Shown here: piece by piece, positions 7,170 to 17,100 of the stretch
Numbering within the stretch: position 1 is the first letter of the stretch
Layout of the letters: each line of letters starts with the position of its first letter
Assembly (NCBI GenBank): GCA_038230655.1
Contig: JBBRMU010000017.1
Location: 1 to 24,617, forward strand
Reading direction: 5' to 3'
Source: JBBRMU01 sp038230655
GTDB taxonomy: Bacteria > Patescibacteriota > Microgenomatia > UBA1406 > GWC2-37-13
DNA: 24,617 nucleotides
The notes under the pieces: model-generated
Told to the model about the DNA's origin: nothing
What the model saw: the letters and a program-made list of their open reading frames with translations, nothing else
Database searches by the model: none
Translations under genes and position numbers: made by a program

Positions 7170-9407
7170 ATGAAAAAAATTATTTTGGTTTGTATAGTTA
7201 TTTTCCTGATATTATTACTCCTTTTTTTATGGTTAATTAATCTCAAAAAACCAGGCTCAACAGACACAACGAAGATTGAGTATACCCAAGATCCCGAGAA
7301 AATAGGAATAAATCATACAGGTAACACTACTCATGTTGGAGCGATTACTCCAGGTACAGTTTCACCAGATACCTATAAAAAAGATCTCATAGAAAAGTTA
7401 ATGTCATTAGAACCCTACACTTCATATGACTTTGATATCTACTACTCTTCTCAGCTGCACAAATTTCTTCTCACAAAAAAAACTAAGAACGCTGATAAAG
7501 CAATCAATGACTGGGCTGTAAAAAATAAGATCACTGGACTATTTAATCTCATTAACGGAAAGAATAAAAATCAGGACTTATTTTTAATTAGAGACTTTAC
7601 TTCACCCAAAGAACAGGGGATTACAGATCCTGAAGTACTGAACACATTATCATTTAGTAATGAAGCAATAGCACAACTTTCACCTACTCAACAATCAAAC
7701 ATAGAAAAATTAAAAACTAAACCTTCCCAGAATAACTCATTCAAAATTCAGTACTATGATAGATTTGATACATTTATTGTTGAAAAGAAAAATAAAGATG
7801 CAGATAAAGCCATTACAGAGTGGGCGAAGGAAAACTCCGTTTCTGATATTATCACTAATCCCAATATTTTCGTAACTAGCTCAGGATCAGCAGATGAGTT
7901 TCAAAAAGCGTCTGATAAAAGTTATTTTGTAGAACTCACACCCACACTTTCACCTCAAACTGATTTAGAAAAATCAGCTAACTTTCTTTCTATTATTCTT
8001 AATGGATTGCCAGATATTACAGGAGATCCACCAGGATCGGTTAACTCAACTCCTAATCCTACAGGAACTAGTAATATTGATGTGAATATTCTCTCACTTA
8101 TTCAATCATATGGATTACCTCCTCCAACAGCAGATTTTTTCAACGGTGCTAATGGCTATAACTCTCTCAAAGCAAAACTTAGTTCGGATAGTAATGCTGG
8201 CTGGAATGCAAAAGCTTTACTAGATGGCGAAAGAATGTTTGAACAAAAGGGCGGCAGTATTTATAAGTACTTATCTACAGCTTGGGTATGGTTTGAGAAC
8301 GGAGCAGCTTCATATCCAGATGTTTATGAAGTTAACTGCAACGACAACAGGAGTCTGAGTCAAGTCTCTCTACTCTGTTCATCTCATAATTTTCAGGTGG
8401 CAGGTTATCAAGCTGCTGATCGGCAATCAGATTATAAGCGTATCTACACGCAACTATATGGAAGTAGCGATGTTAAAAGTGTTATGCAACAAGTGATAAA
8501 GAATAGTAATAAAGCAGCAACATCTGTGTGGAGCTATCTTGATTCTGGACAACAAAGAGGACTGGTATCTTCTTATCTTACAGGAGGGACTATCCCCTCG
8601 AATGTTTCTTTAAGTGATATATCACCCAATTCTCAAGGATTTTTCGATGAAAAAACGCAGTTTTATTCTTTATTAATTGGTAAAGATCCAAATATGGCTG
8701 CCGCACTTAATGGAATCACAATTAAAGGAGATAACTTGCCTGGTATATTTAGCACACCAATAGATTCGCCTTCACGTCCACACTGGGCAAACTATATCAA
8801 AGGAACCGAGATGCAACTTATTTCAAATATGATTGCGGCGCTCTATTTATATGACTCAGGCAGCAGTGATGTTAACTCGCCTAACCCGACATCTCAATCT
8901 GGTAATCCTATTGCTTCTTCACCAATGGCAAGTCAAATTCTAAGGCTTGTTGATGAAATAAAATCAGGGTGTACACAGTTAGGTGCAGGACATGTTACGA
9001 GCAGTAACTACAACTGTCTTGATAATGTTTCTGCGTTAACAGCACAGGCGCGGACTCTTCTTAAAACATCTGCCAGAAATTATGCAGACCTTCAATGTGT
9101 TGGATTTGTAGTGGGAATGGTTGCTCAAGTAACTGGACAGAATATTGCGGGACATGGAAATGCTATTGATTATTCATACAATATTCCAAATGGATATCGG
9201 TTTATTCATCGAGGCTCTGAGCCAGTCCAAGTTGACGACATACCTATCTGGAATTATGATACTGTTGGCCATATTGCAATCGTAGTACATGTGTACGATA
9301 ATAATCACATACAAGTTGCAGAAGCGAATGTTACGCCTGGAACAGTTGGGACAAGGTTGATTCCACTCAATAACTCTACTATTAAAGGTTGGCTGAGAAA
9401 ACTATGA
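7170..9407 (+). CDS. membrane-anchored peptidoglycan hydrolase with C-terminal CHAP-type domain
   Basis: A 745-residue protein. Residues 4-24 form one uncleaved membrane anchor. Two copies of a small domain follow (about 79-129 and 184-234), both with YY-x5-F-x3-KK-x-K-x-ADKAI-x2-WA. A low-complexity Pro/Ser/Thr linker leads to a central helical part (about 320-560) that I do not recognise. The C-terminal domain (about 610-745) has the order of a CHAP cysteine amidase/peptidase: LQCVGF with C643, GHIAIV with H701, and AEAN with E719 or N721. CHAP enzymes cut peptidoglycan amide bonds. An exported, anchored hydrolase next to a VirB6-like gene recalls VirB1-type enzymes that open the wall for a secretion channel. 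The stop overlaps the next start (ATGA). Confidence 0.8.
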   Translation: MKKIILVCIVIFLILLLLFLWLINLKKPGSTDTTKIEYTQDPEKIGINHTGNTTHVGAITPGTVSPDTYKKDLIEKLMSLEPYTSYDFDIYYSSQLHKFLLTKKTKNADKAINDWAVKNKITGLFNLINGKNKNQDLFLIRDFTSPKEQGITDPEVLNTLSFSNEAIAQLSPTQQSNIEKLKTKPSQNNSFKIQYYDRFDTFIVEKKNKDADKAITEWAKENSVSDIITNPNIFVTSSGSADEFQKASDKSYFVELTPTLSPQTDLEKSANFLSIILNGLPDITGDPPGSVNSTPNPTGTSNIDVNILSLIQSYGLPPPTADFFNGANGYNSLKAKLSSDSNAGWNAKALLDGERMFEQKGGSIYKYLSTAWVWFENGAASYPDVYEVNCNDNRSLSQVSLLCSSHNFQVAGYQAADRQSDYKRIYTQLYGSSDVKSVMQQVIKNSNKAATSVWSYLDSGQQRGLVSSYLTGGTIPSNVSLSDISPNSQGFFDEKTQFYSLLIGKDPNMAAALNGITIKGDNLPGIFSTPIDSPSRPHWANYIKGTEMQLISNMIAALYLYDSGSSDVNSPNPTSQSGNPIASSPMASQILRLVDEIKSGCTQLGAGHVTSSNYNCLDNVSALTAQARTLLKTSARNYADLQCVGFVVGMVAQVTGQNIAGHGNAIDYSYNIPNGYRFIHRGSEPVQVDDIPIWNYDTVGHIAIVVHVYDNNHIQVAEANVTPGTVGTRLIPLNNSTIKGWLRKL

Positions 9408-10120
9408 AAAAACAGTATATTATTGCAGGAACAGTTTTAGTTGTAACACTAATTGTACTCATAGTTGTCTCTACAATTATTCTCAAACAAAGGAACGCTA
9501 ATACGACGGGTACTCATATCTCGCCCTTCCCGACTTACACAGAGAATATAAGCCCAGAAGATAAACTTTATGTTAGGACAACTTCTCCTACAGATGGCTC
9601 CAAAGATGTTTCGCTAAAACCAAAGATAACCATTGCTTTCAGCAGAGATATCTCACCCAAAGATGTTGTACTTTCAATTCTCCCAGCAGTTGATTTCACA
9701 CAGAAACTTCAGGGAAATACTTTAGTTGTGGAACCAATTACCAATCTTGCTGCAGGAACGCTCTATACATATATAATAAAATTTCCATTAATCGGTGAAA
9801 CTTCGACAACTCATAGTTTTACGACAACTGGACTAACCCAAGAATTTCTCCCTGATACACGCCCTTCAGGTTTTGTTGAAGATGAGCAAAGTCGTTCGCT
9901 GCATTCTGATCCAGATGTATATGTTTCAAACTTACTGCCCTTTTCAAATGACAGTTTTTCAGTAGCTTCTGAGTTTATTTCTGCGCCAACGGGACATTTC
10001 AGGATTATCGTAACTATTAAAGGTCAGGAAAAAGTCTCAAAAAATAGTTTTCTCACTTGGTTAAAAGAAAATCATCTGAGCGACGGTGATATAACTAAGC
10101 TAGATATTCAATATCAATAA
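9404..10120 (+). CDS. membrane-anchored Ig-like (Big_5/SbsA-type) protein
   Basis: A 238-residue protein with an N-terminal membrane helix (6-27) and the rest probably outside. Residues 57-143 look like a bacterial Ig-like domain of the SbsA/Big_5 type: SPTDGSKDVSLKPKITIAFS, then the strand pair NTLVVEP and the ending YIIKF...SFTTTG. A last domain (177-237) resembles the small domain repeated in the preceding hydrolase: it begins LPFSNDSF, then F-R-I-I-V, then TWLKENHL, then DIQY. The ATG at 9404 overlaps the TGA of the hydrolase gene and carries the context GAAAACT-ATG; the TTG at 9389 in the same frame is less likely. Co-translation and the shared domain suggest the two proteins act together at the cell surface. 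No catalytic residues are apparent. Confidence 0.75.
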   Translation: MKKQYIIAGTVLVVTLIVLIVVSTIILKQRNANTTGTHISPFPTYTENISPEDKLYVRTTSPTDGSKDVSLKPKITIAFSRDISPKDVVLSILPAVDFTQKLQGNTLVVEPITNLAAGTLYTYIIKFPLIGETSTTHSFTTTGLTQEFLPDTRPSGFVEDEQSRSLHSDPDVYVSNLLPFSNDSFSVASEFISAPTGHFRIIVTIKGQEKVSKNSFLTWLKENHLSDGDITKLDIQYQ

Positions 10121-10138
10121 TATCTGGCTTCATTAGAT

Positions 10139-10168
10139 TTGACTTTCATTGGAACTTTCTTTTACAAT
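10139..10168 (+). promoter_or_regulatory. promoter of the VirB6-like gene, leaderless
   Basis: TTGACT (10139-10144), 18 bases and TACAAT (10163-10168) lie just after the Ig-like gene. The seventh base after the -10 box is the A of the ATG at 10175, the same geometry as the clpC promoter. The TTG of the -35 box is also the first codon of the longest open frame, which argues against that start. Confidence 0.7.
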
Positions 10169-10174
10169 CATTGT

Positions 10175-12106
10175 ATGTCTGTGTATATTCAAATGCTTCT
10201 TTACTACTGTCGTCCAGCCTTCTCATTTATAAAAAAATCAGTAATAGTTCTCGTTACCTTATTTATTGTGATAAATCTCTTTTATTACTTTACAAATAAA
10301 GACAAAATGGTATCTCCTAAAACTGATCCTTTAGAAACTGAACGACTTCAAATGTACAAATACTTCTCAAGCCCAGAAAGCAACAAGACAGACGAAGGAA
10401 AGTTACAAGTCGCATATATAAAAGATTTTGCTTGTGGACTTGTAGGTGAAGGTTGTACAGATAACCCACAAGACGCTAAACAAAATCGCCATCTAAGTTT
10501 TGTCGGGGGAATGACTAATCTGATAATGCTTCCTTATTCTACAGCCCCAGCATCTGGAATTGAGTGGGCACGTACGGGGCTAGAACATGCCGGTTTTATT
10601 CCTCAGTCACAGGCCGCAGTAGGAATTGGTTTGGCGGCTGTATTGCCGTTTAAGAATCTCTGGACTCTTTTCCGTAACTTTGCCTTTCTTATTATGGTAA
10701 TAATCATGGTCATCATTGGATTTATGATCATGTTCCGGGCAAAAATAAATGCCCAGACAGTTATCTCTGTTGAGAACGCGCTGCCAAAAATCGTGATTGC
10801 AATGATCTTAATTACCTTTTCTTATGCGATTGCTGGATTCATGATCGATTTGATGTATGTTAGCATGGGTCTTATCATCCATCTTTTTGGTACTAATCCT
10901 GACTTAAGTCATGGTTTTGATGATTCAGGCACAACTTTATCTGGTATCTTTAACTCTTCAAATCCTTTTAAACCAGCTAACTATATAAACAAAGTTTTTT
11001 TTAGCGACAACTTTACTTTATCTTCAGAGATTTTTGAAAATAACGTACCTGCTGTTGCGGGTAGCTTATACGATTTGATTCCAACTGAGATACGTTCTAT
11101 TTCCGAACAGGTTATTACGGTTGTTGCATTAAAGTATGGACTTATAATTTTAGGCACAATGGTATCTGCTGTGCCTTTCCTTAAAGGTGCAGGAAAAGGC
11201 ATTAAAGAAACTAACCTGTTAAAAATGATTTTTGAAAAATCGATTAAACCAGGCGGTGCTACAGCTGGAATATTAGGAAAAATTGCAGGATCCGCAAAAG
11301 GAATTAATTTTATCGATAGCTTATTAACCGATACAACTAAATCAGGGACTCCTGGAATCAGCTTGATTGCTGCTTTTATTTCGTTAATAATTTTTAGTCT
11401 CGTTAGTTCACTCCTTGGCCCTTTAATATTAAAATCAATTATCTGGCTTGTACTCATGCTTTCACTATTTTTTGTATTTATGCGTATTTTTTTTATGTTC
11501 ATTAGTGCATATATTCAAATATTAATATTGATAATTTTTTCGCCGCTTATTTTAGCTGTAGAAATGTTTCCGGGTAAATCAGCATTTAAGACATGGATCC
11601 AGAGTTTATTTATCAACTTGCTAACGTTTCCATTATTCCTAGTAATTATCTTACTATCAAAAACCATAATGGTGACTACAAGTCAATATTATGTTGATAC
11701 TCTTAAAGGCGTGAATCAGACAACGACATCACTCTGGGCGCCACCGTTTATATGGGGCATAGACAGCACGGCTTTTACTACAATAATTGCTGGCGCTCTA
11801 ATTTTTATGGCTCCTGACTTGATTAAATCTTTTAAAGCAATGACAGGTATTAAACCAATGTCTCAGGCTGGTCTTAAGTTCGGTGCCTTCTTTGCTGGCG
11901 GGACAACTTTAGTTGGTGGAGCAGTTGGATTAGCTACGCAGTTCCAATCTTTAAGAACTAACCTTTTCGGTCATCAAGCTGCTAATACCGGAATAGCGGG
12001 GTTCGTAAAAAATAGATCAGATCGTTTCCTCAGCGCAGTAAAAGGTTTACAACCATCAGGTGTAGACCCAACTGATCCGAATTTTATAGGACCTAAACAT
12101 CCATAA
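10175..12106 (+). CDS. VirB6/TrbL-like polytopic membrane protein
   Basis: A 643-residue protein from the ATG at 10175. One membrane helix lies near residues 21-38. A pair follows around 168-187 and 205-235, flanking FRAKINAQTVISVENALPK, a segment typical of TrbL/VirB6-like proteins of Patescibacteria. A central region with cytosolic or amphipathic character precedes a dense group of four or five helices (about 395-550) with SPLILAVEMFPGKSAFKTW in the middle. A Gly/Ala-rich stretch and a soluble tail end the protein. VirB6/TrbL forms the inner-membrane channel core of type IV secretion systems. It has its own promoter but follows the hydrolase and Ig-like genes by only 54 bases. No VirB4 or VirD4 ATPase is adjacent. 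The family call rests on topology and the conserved segments. Confidence 0.75.
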   Translation: MSVYIQMLLYYCRPAFSFIKKSVIVLVTLFIVINLFYYFTNKDKMVSPKTDPLETERLQMYKYFSSPESNKTDEGKLQVAYIKDFACGLVGEGCTDNPQDAKQNRHLSFVGGMTNLIMLPYSTAPASGIEWARTGLEHAGFIPQSQAAVGIGLAAVLPFKNLWTLFRNFAFLIMVIIMVIIGFMIMFRAKINAQTVISVENALPKIVIAMILITFSYAIAGFMIDLMYVSMGLIIHLFGTNPDLSHGFDDSGTTLSGIFNSSNPFKPANYINKVFFSDNFTLSSEIFENNVPAVAGSLYDLIPTEIRSISEQVITVVALKYGLIILGTMVSAVPFLKGAGKGIKETNLLKMIFEKSIKPGGATAGILGKIAGSAKGINFIDSLLTDTTKSGTPGISLIAAFISLIIFSLVSSLLGPLILKSIIWLVLMLSLFFVFMRIFFMFISAYIQILILIIFSPLILAVEMFPGKSAFKTWIQSLFINLLTFPLFLVIILLSKTIMVTTSQYYVDTLKGVNQTTTSLWAPPFIWGIDSTAFTTIIAGALIFMAPDLIKSFKAMTGIKPMSQAGLKFGAFFAGGTTLVGGAVGLATQFQSLRTNLFGHQAANTGIAGFVKNRSDRFLSAVKGLQPSGVDPTDPNFIGPKHP

Positions 12107-12150
12107 AGAGATTAATATCTTTTCTCCATTAGCTAATACACATTAAACTT

Positions 12151-12177
12151 TGTGGAATAATAACCACACTTCTTTGT
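12151..12177 (+). terminator. weak terminator after the VirB6-like gene
   Basis: A 5-bp stem (TGTGG/CCACA) with an 8-base loop is followed by CTTCTTTGT. The stem is short and the T tract is broken. It lies 45 bases after the stop codon, where a terminator is expected, but could be chance. Confidence 0.3.
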
Positions 12178-12214
12178 CATATTTGCCAACTTATCGTTGT
12201 ATTTTCCTTAAATA

Positions 12215-12561
12215 TCCCAATTTAAGCAACATTCCGGAGTAAGTTTAGGAATAAAACCAATCTATGCAATACTAGCTGAGAAATACAAATTAAAGAATGA
12301 ATTGAGGAAGAATCAGCATCAAGGAGAGCTAACTCTTGCAACGAAGCCAAGAGAAGTTATCCAGATGGATACGCTTCACTTAAAATGAACAATCATACAT
12401 TGAGTCCTCAAATAGAACATAGAAAAAGAGTGTCTCGGTTGGGGAACTTCCATCCAAAAGATATTCCTCATCTCAAACAGGAATTAACTGATTATCTTGA
12501 TTATTACCATGTTAAACATGCTCATTTATCTCTCAATCTGAAACACCCAATGAAGATATGA
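12215..12561 (+). pseudogene. decayed DDE (IS481/rve-type) transposase remnant
   Basis: Two pieces in different frames can be read. The first (12215-12388) includes GIKPIYAILAEKY, a basic stretch, then TKPREVIQMDTLHL before a TGA. QMDTLH matches the first catalytic Asp region of rve-type integrases. The second (12391-12561) reads LGNFHPKDIPHLKQEL, then TDYLDYYHVKHAHLSLNLKHP and a stop, the typical C-terminus (YLxxYNxxRPHxxLxxxxP). The core holding the second Asp and the Glu is deleted, so it is dead. No terminal inverted repeats are visible. It fills most of the 477-base space between two convergent genes and points to past insertion here. Confidence 0.75.
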
Positions 12562-12583
12562 AATTTTAAAACCTGAATATATC

Positions 12584-14101
12584 CTATTTAAATCCTGGTA
12601 TCTGCAGGATAGTCACTCCAAGTAGTCTCAGTATAAAGACTGAGAATATTATGAGTATGAAGCCGATAATGCAGGATGTAAGAAGCTCCTGCGCCTTCTT
12701 AATTTTTTCTGGGTTTCCCTGTGATAGTTGCATCTGGACTGCTGCGAATGATATACATCCTATTGCAATCAAAGCAGCTAAACTCAACCCCCAACCAAAA
12801 ACGTTCTTCTCAATAAAGTCCGGTAAGCTCTTTAGGTGAATACATCCGATGCTAGACCAGTACCCACCACCACTAAAACAGTTAAAACATGAGTTTATTT
12901 CTGGATATTTCTTCATATTCTCCAAATCACCGTTAGGGTTTGCATGCAGAATAGGAGCTAAATATTGAACGCAAAAATTAAGCGCAATCTTATCGGCTGA
13001 AGCGCCGGGAATGCAGTGACAGATGGATTTGGTTGCATTATTTGGATCTTCATCAAGATGACGTACAAAACCATCGTTACATGATCCTAAAACACTTCCC
13101 AATTCACTGATCCCTCCTCCTTCTCTTCCATCACTAATTCCTGGGGCAACGGCGGGTCCAAACAGTATATCTTTTGATTTCCCTTGAATTCCCGCAATGA
13201 GTTCATCAATACAGATCTTTCCCCATAGAATGGTGGCACAAAATTGTCCTTTTACAGTTGAGGCAATATCTTTACAAGGGTCGATAGTACCTAACTGGCT
13301 ATTTGTACACTCCTCAGGAGTAGCGACTCCTTCATGACCGCCAGTATGTGCCGGGTCTGCACTTTGACGTCCTTGACTTCCTCCCTGAGAATTGCAGGGA
13401 TTGGTTGAAGCTGAGGGAGAAGAAGACGTTGATGCAACTACTTTAAAGTTACTTGGTAAACTATCCGGCCAAGGTAAATTCCTGCTTCTATTAGTCACAA
13501 AACTGTCATGCAACATATTATGTAGATTATCCTTATCTGGCAAACACATTTTATCCGCAGTACTTGTCCGGGCTAGTTGATCTGTAATAATTGCGGTGTA
13601 AAATCTATCCTCAGTATCAACGGTATAACTTTGATAGAATTTTTTCTCATTTATGTAGTATTTATACATAGCATCATAATCATCCCTGTTACACTGGGGT
13701 ATTATTGCTTCATTTGGTAATTCTGGCAGAGTAGGATTTTCTCCTCCTGATAGTTGTAGACCATTTCCATTTATTCCATTTTTTAAAGCTTCCTCATAAG
13801 TGTCATTTAGGTACTTGGTAACATAGTCATTATTGCTTGTTTTGTCAAAGGTACAACCTTCTCTTTGAGCAATAGCTAATGATTTATCTAAAAATACATT
13901 TCTGTCAGCAGGGATTTCTGATCTACGTGTTAATATTACCCCGTTTACACTGTTTCTATTCCAGTAAAACTCTCGGTAAATAGCCAGAACTTGGTTGCGA
14001 TTACAGCTGCCAGTAGTCGATTGGGCATTTACAGTTAAAAATTCATGAGGGACATAGCTTAAAACAATAAAAAAAAGTAGTGGAATCCAAAATATCCTCA
14101 T
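12584..14101 (-). CDS. secreted Cys-rich protein with C-terminal pilin-like domain
   Basis: From the ATG at 14101 the protein has 505 residues. It begins with a signal peptide (MRIFWIPLLFFIVL...) and a likely cleavage site VNA-QS after residue 26. A region of about 200 residues follows that I do not recognise, then a Ser/Gly/Gln-rich linker, then a Cys-rich part (for example CHCIPG and CFNCF). The last 70 residues form two membrane helices (about 438-457 and 475-496) joined by SQGNPEKIK (460-468), the same hairpin as in the 110-residue protein at 2256-2588. So a pilin-like domain is fused to a large exported domain. Twelve extra codons upstream to 14137 are in frame but run through the predicted promoter. 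The many Cys suggest disulphides or metal binding outside the cell. Confidence 0.7.
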   Translation of the reverse strand: MRIFWIPLLFFIVLSYVPHEFLTVNAQSTTGSCNRNQVLAIYREFYWNRNSVNGVILTRRSEIPADRNVFLDKSLAIAQREGCTFDKTSNNDYVTKYLNDTYEEALKNGINGNGLQLSGGENPTLPELPNEAIIPQCNRDDYDAMYKYYINEKKFYQSYTVDTEDRFYTAIITDQLARTSTADKMCLPDKDNLHNMLHDSFVTNRSRNLPWPDSLPSNFKVVASTSSSPSASTNPCNSQGGSQGRQSADPAHTGGHEGVATPEECTNSQLGTIDPCKDIASTVKGQFCATILWGKICIDELIAGIQGKSKDILFGPAVAPGISDGREGGGISELGSVLGSCNDGFVRHLDEDPNNATKSICHCIPGASADKIALNFCVQYLAPILHANPNGDLENMKKYPEINSCFNCFSGGGYWSSIGCIHLKSLPDFIEKNVFGWGLSLAALIAIGCISFAAVQMQLSQGNPEKIKKAQELLTSCIIGFILIIFSVFILRLLGVTILQIPGFK

Positions 14102-14108
14102 ATCTATG

Positions 14109-14137
14109 ATTAGACCGCATTTTGAAGAAAAATGCAA
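14109..14137 (-). promoter_or_regulatory. promoter of the secreted pilin-domain gene, with a hairpin in it
   Basis: TTGCAT (14137-14132), 17 bases, TCTAAT (14114-14109), then 7 bases to the ATG: another promoter predicting a leaderless or nearly leaderless mRNA. Its spacer holds a perfect 7-bp inverted repeat, GCATTTT (14117-14123) and AAAATGC (14129-14135), with a 5-base loop. It may be an operator or the end of the upstream transcript; no T tract follows. Confidence 0.55.
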
Positions 14138-14151
14138 GTTCAGAATTACTG

Positions 14152-17100
14152 TTAGTGATGTCCACCACCACCACCACCACCACCACCTCCTCCTCCTCCT
14201 CCTCCTCCTTCGCCTTCCATTTCTTTATATGCTTCTTGAATTGCTATATAAAATGAAAGTAGTGTAAACATAAATACAAGATTTGGGGCACCTTCAGTCG
14301 CCCAGAAAAAACTCTGTGTTGTGTTAAACCTTTTGAGGATCCGATCATATGCCTCCTCAGTAATCAAACTGTCATGTTCAGCTTGTTTGAGAATTTTGAA
14401 GAGACTATCTCTATTGATTTCTGTACTGCCTGGTCCTTGTTCATGACGTGAAATAGAGCTATATTTTCCCATCATTAGAGTAATTAAGTCTCCTGACCAT
14501 CCTGGGAATCTATTCCGGTCATCTTTTAATAAATATGCAATCGCAACTTGTAGAATTCCTGCATTAATCTCTCGGCCATATGCTTCTCCAACTGTATCTT
14601 TAGCTGCTGTTTTTACTTTATCCAAAGTCTCCCTTAGGTCTTTTAACGGATCTGAATGATCATGAGAAGCACCTTTTAACACTTTATAAAGTTTTTTTAA
14701 AGCTTCTTGAGCTTCAGCCATGGGTTTATAATTTGACATATGTCTTGAAAGTGACTGCTCTCCTGCTGTGTCTCCCTGTCTTGCTGCAGCAATTGTATCG
14801 AAGTCAAAAGTAGGAGCAGACATAACTCCTCTTCTTTCTGAGTGTGCATAACCAAGTCTATGGAAAAAAGATAATGAGTCACCGGCATATCTAAAATTAT
14901 TATTTTTGGTTTTGCCAAAATACGCGAGTTCACCCTTTATCGCTTCTTCTGGAGGCTGACCAAAATAATTTCCTTCAACAATTTTTTTATTGTGATAGAT
15001 GAGTCCTTCTGCATCTGCATTATCAGAGAATAAAAGATCTATCATGGCATCTGCCGCTTTTAACCTTGCAAAATCTTTTTTTTCATCAACTGATAACACT
15101 TCGCCTCTATCTTCTTTATCTTGCAGACCTTGCATTTTTCTTCTATCTTCATCATTGAATACATGCTCACTTGTGAGTTCAATATCTCCATCTGTATGAT
15201 CGGTACGTATATTTGGATCTGCCTTATATCTTGCCCTTCCGAAAGCGATCGCCATATTTTCATACATCAAATCACGCGCTAGATTTTTTCTTTGTCCTTG
15301 CGCTGGTTTTTCTTTATCTAAAAATGGATCGACAAATCGATCCAACTTTTCATATGCACGTGAATAGAAATTCATTAAATAAGTAATTTCTTTAAGAGAG
15401 TCTTCGCCCTCAAAGACGTTTACTAAATGTGATCGGAAACTTCTCCTTTTTTTAGCATCTTTTTCTTCTGCAAATCTAGTACTTTCATTTTCCGGTTGGT
15501 CAAAATCATCACTCATATAGAACTTAGCTGCATCTATTTTAGCATCAATCAAATTACCTGTATCTGGATCAATTTTTTTATATGTAACTTCACCTTCAGC
15601 TATCTCAGTTATTAAATGCTCTAATCCAAAAAGATACTGTGCAGGATTAAGAATTGATTCATGGTACCAAGCTCTCCCTCTATTTGCATTTGCCATCCGG
15701 TATTTAAACTCGTTATATGTAATATTTTTCAACACAACTGCTCCATGATGGTCTTTTTCGAAAATTTTTACCACTTTTTCCTCTCCTAGGTGACCATTTT
15801 CGTAATATGGAACTAATTTGTCTGAGATATCTACAGAACCTCCTATTTTATGAGCATCCCTCACGAATTCATATTGTGCTTCTAGGCCTTTTTTCTGAAT
15901 GTGAGGATCAAGAAGAGCTAACTCTTTTAAGTATTGTTTAGCATCGTCTTTTGCAAAAGTATCACCGTATACAAACTCTAAGAGAATTCCTCCACGATTT
16001 CTCATCCACTCAATTACATTTTCTCCGTTTTCCCACTTACTTGGTGCGTTCCGCTTGTCCATATCTTCTTCAAACTGTTTTTCGAACATTTTCGTACGCC
16101 ATCCTTCTTGGAAAAAATCTCCCATTGAACACTGTCTCATGTGAGTGGTTAAGTCTAGGGTATTTTCGAAAACATAGAGTTCATCTCTGTCGACATGCTT
16201 CCTTAATTGTATAGGCACGATGTACTCCTCCCATTTTTGACGCCATAACTCTCCTTTTAGAAGATAATTCCTCGGAGTGTGAGGATTTCTGAAAAGTTCG
16301 ACTATACCAGTTTTCTGTTCAAGATGTGGAGCTGCGGCGACTGGAATCACTCTGAGATAACCAGCTTTTTGTAGACCACGGCCAGGAACTCCCATTTCTT
16401 CTCCGTAACTAAACCTTCCATCTATTGCACCTACAAGTTTTCCGTATAGATTTTCTTGATAGTCTGTTCTCGGAATGGTTCGTGAAAACTGAGAAGGAGT
16501 ACGCATCGTTTCGGCGGTGAATGTACGCCCAATAATAAATGCTTCTTCCAGTTCAGCATCAGTTGGTCGGGGATTAATATTCTGTCGTCTGTAGTAGGCT
16601 TTTTGAAACTCTATGAATTTTTCCTTTGTCCTAAACTGAATTGTGTATAAAGCTGGATTATTTAAGGGATTACCTTCTTCGTCTGTTTTTTTTATAGTAC
16701 TATTGAAAAGATCTTGAGGTACAACATTCCCATTATTAGCTATCTCTCTATCCAAGAATGCTTCCCAGAGATGAGGAGCATTTTGTGCAGCCCGGCTATT
16801 GGTAAATATATTTTTATATTTAGCGATCGGAAATGTCGCAAAAACTTGAGGTAAGCGCTCTAAATCACCACTGCTCATTATCCTATGCACTTCTGAGCCA
16901 AACTGTTGAAGGTCTTTACTTGCTAACATTCCTGTCGCGATATCCATGTACACCCTCCTTAAATCGGCTGTCAACTTCTTCTTTTGAGTATCGCTAATCC
17001 TGCCTTCATATGCGTCCAAATGTGCAAGAATTTTATCTTCATCTGCTGCGTCCATAAAAATTCTTACTACGGCAGTAAGGACATTACCCTCACGCAACTC

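Noticed and set aside
7129..7170. TTG start of clpC at 7170, adding 14 residues.
   Set aside because: That stretch contains the TTGACA/CATAAT promoter, and the ATG at 7128 is at the expected transcription start.
10981..11502. A 173-codon minus-strand frame inside the VirB6-like gene.
   Set aside because: The plus-strand frame has clear membrane-protein sequence and family motifs; the antisense frame has no recognisable features.
12641..12839. Plus-strand open frames of about 60-140 codons over the minus-strand genes (for example 4874-5281, 20584-21018).
   Set aside because: They mirror conserved minus-strand genes, have no promoter or sensible composition, and are antisense shadows.
14161..14208. 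CCA/CCT repeat considered as a CRISPR or other array.
   Set aside because: It is a pure triplet repeat inside a coding frame without spacers.
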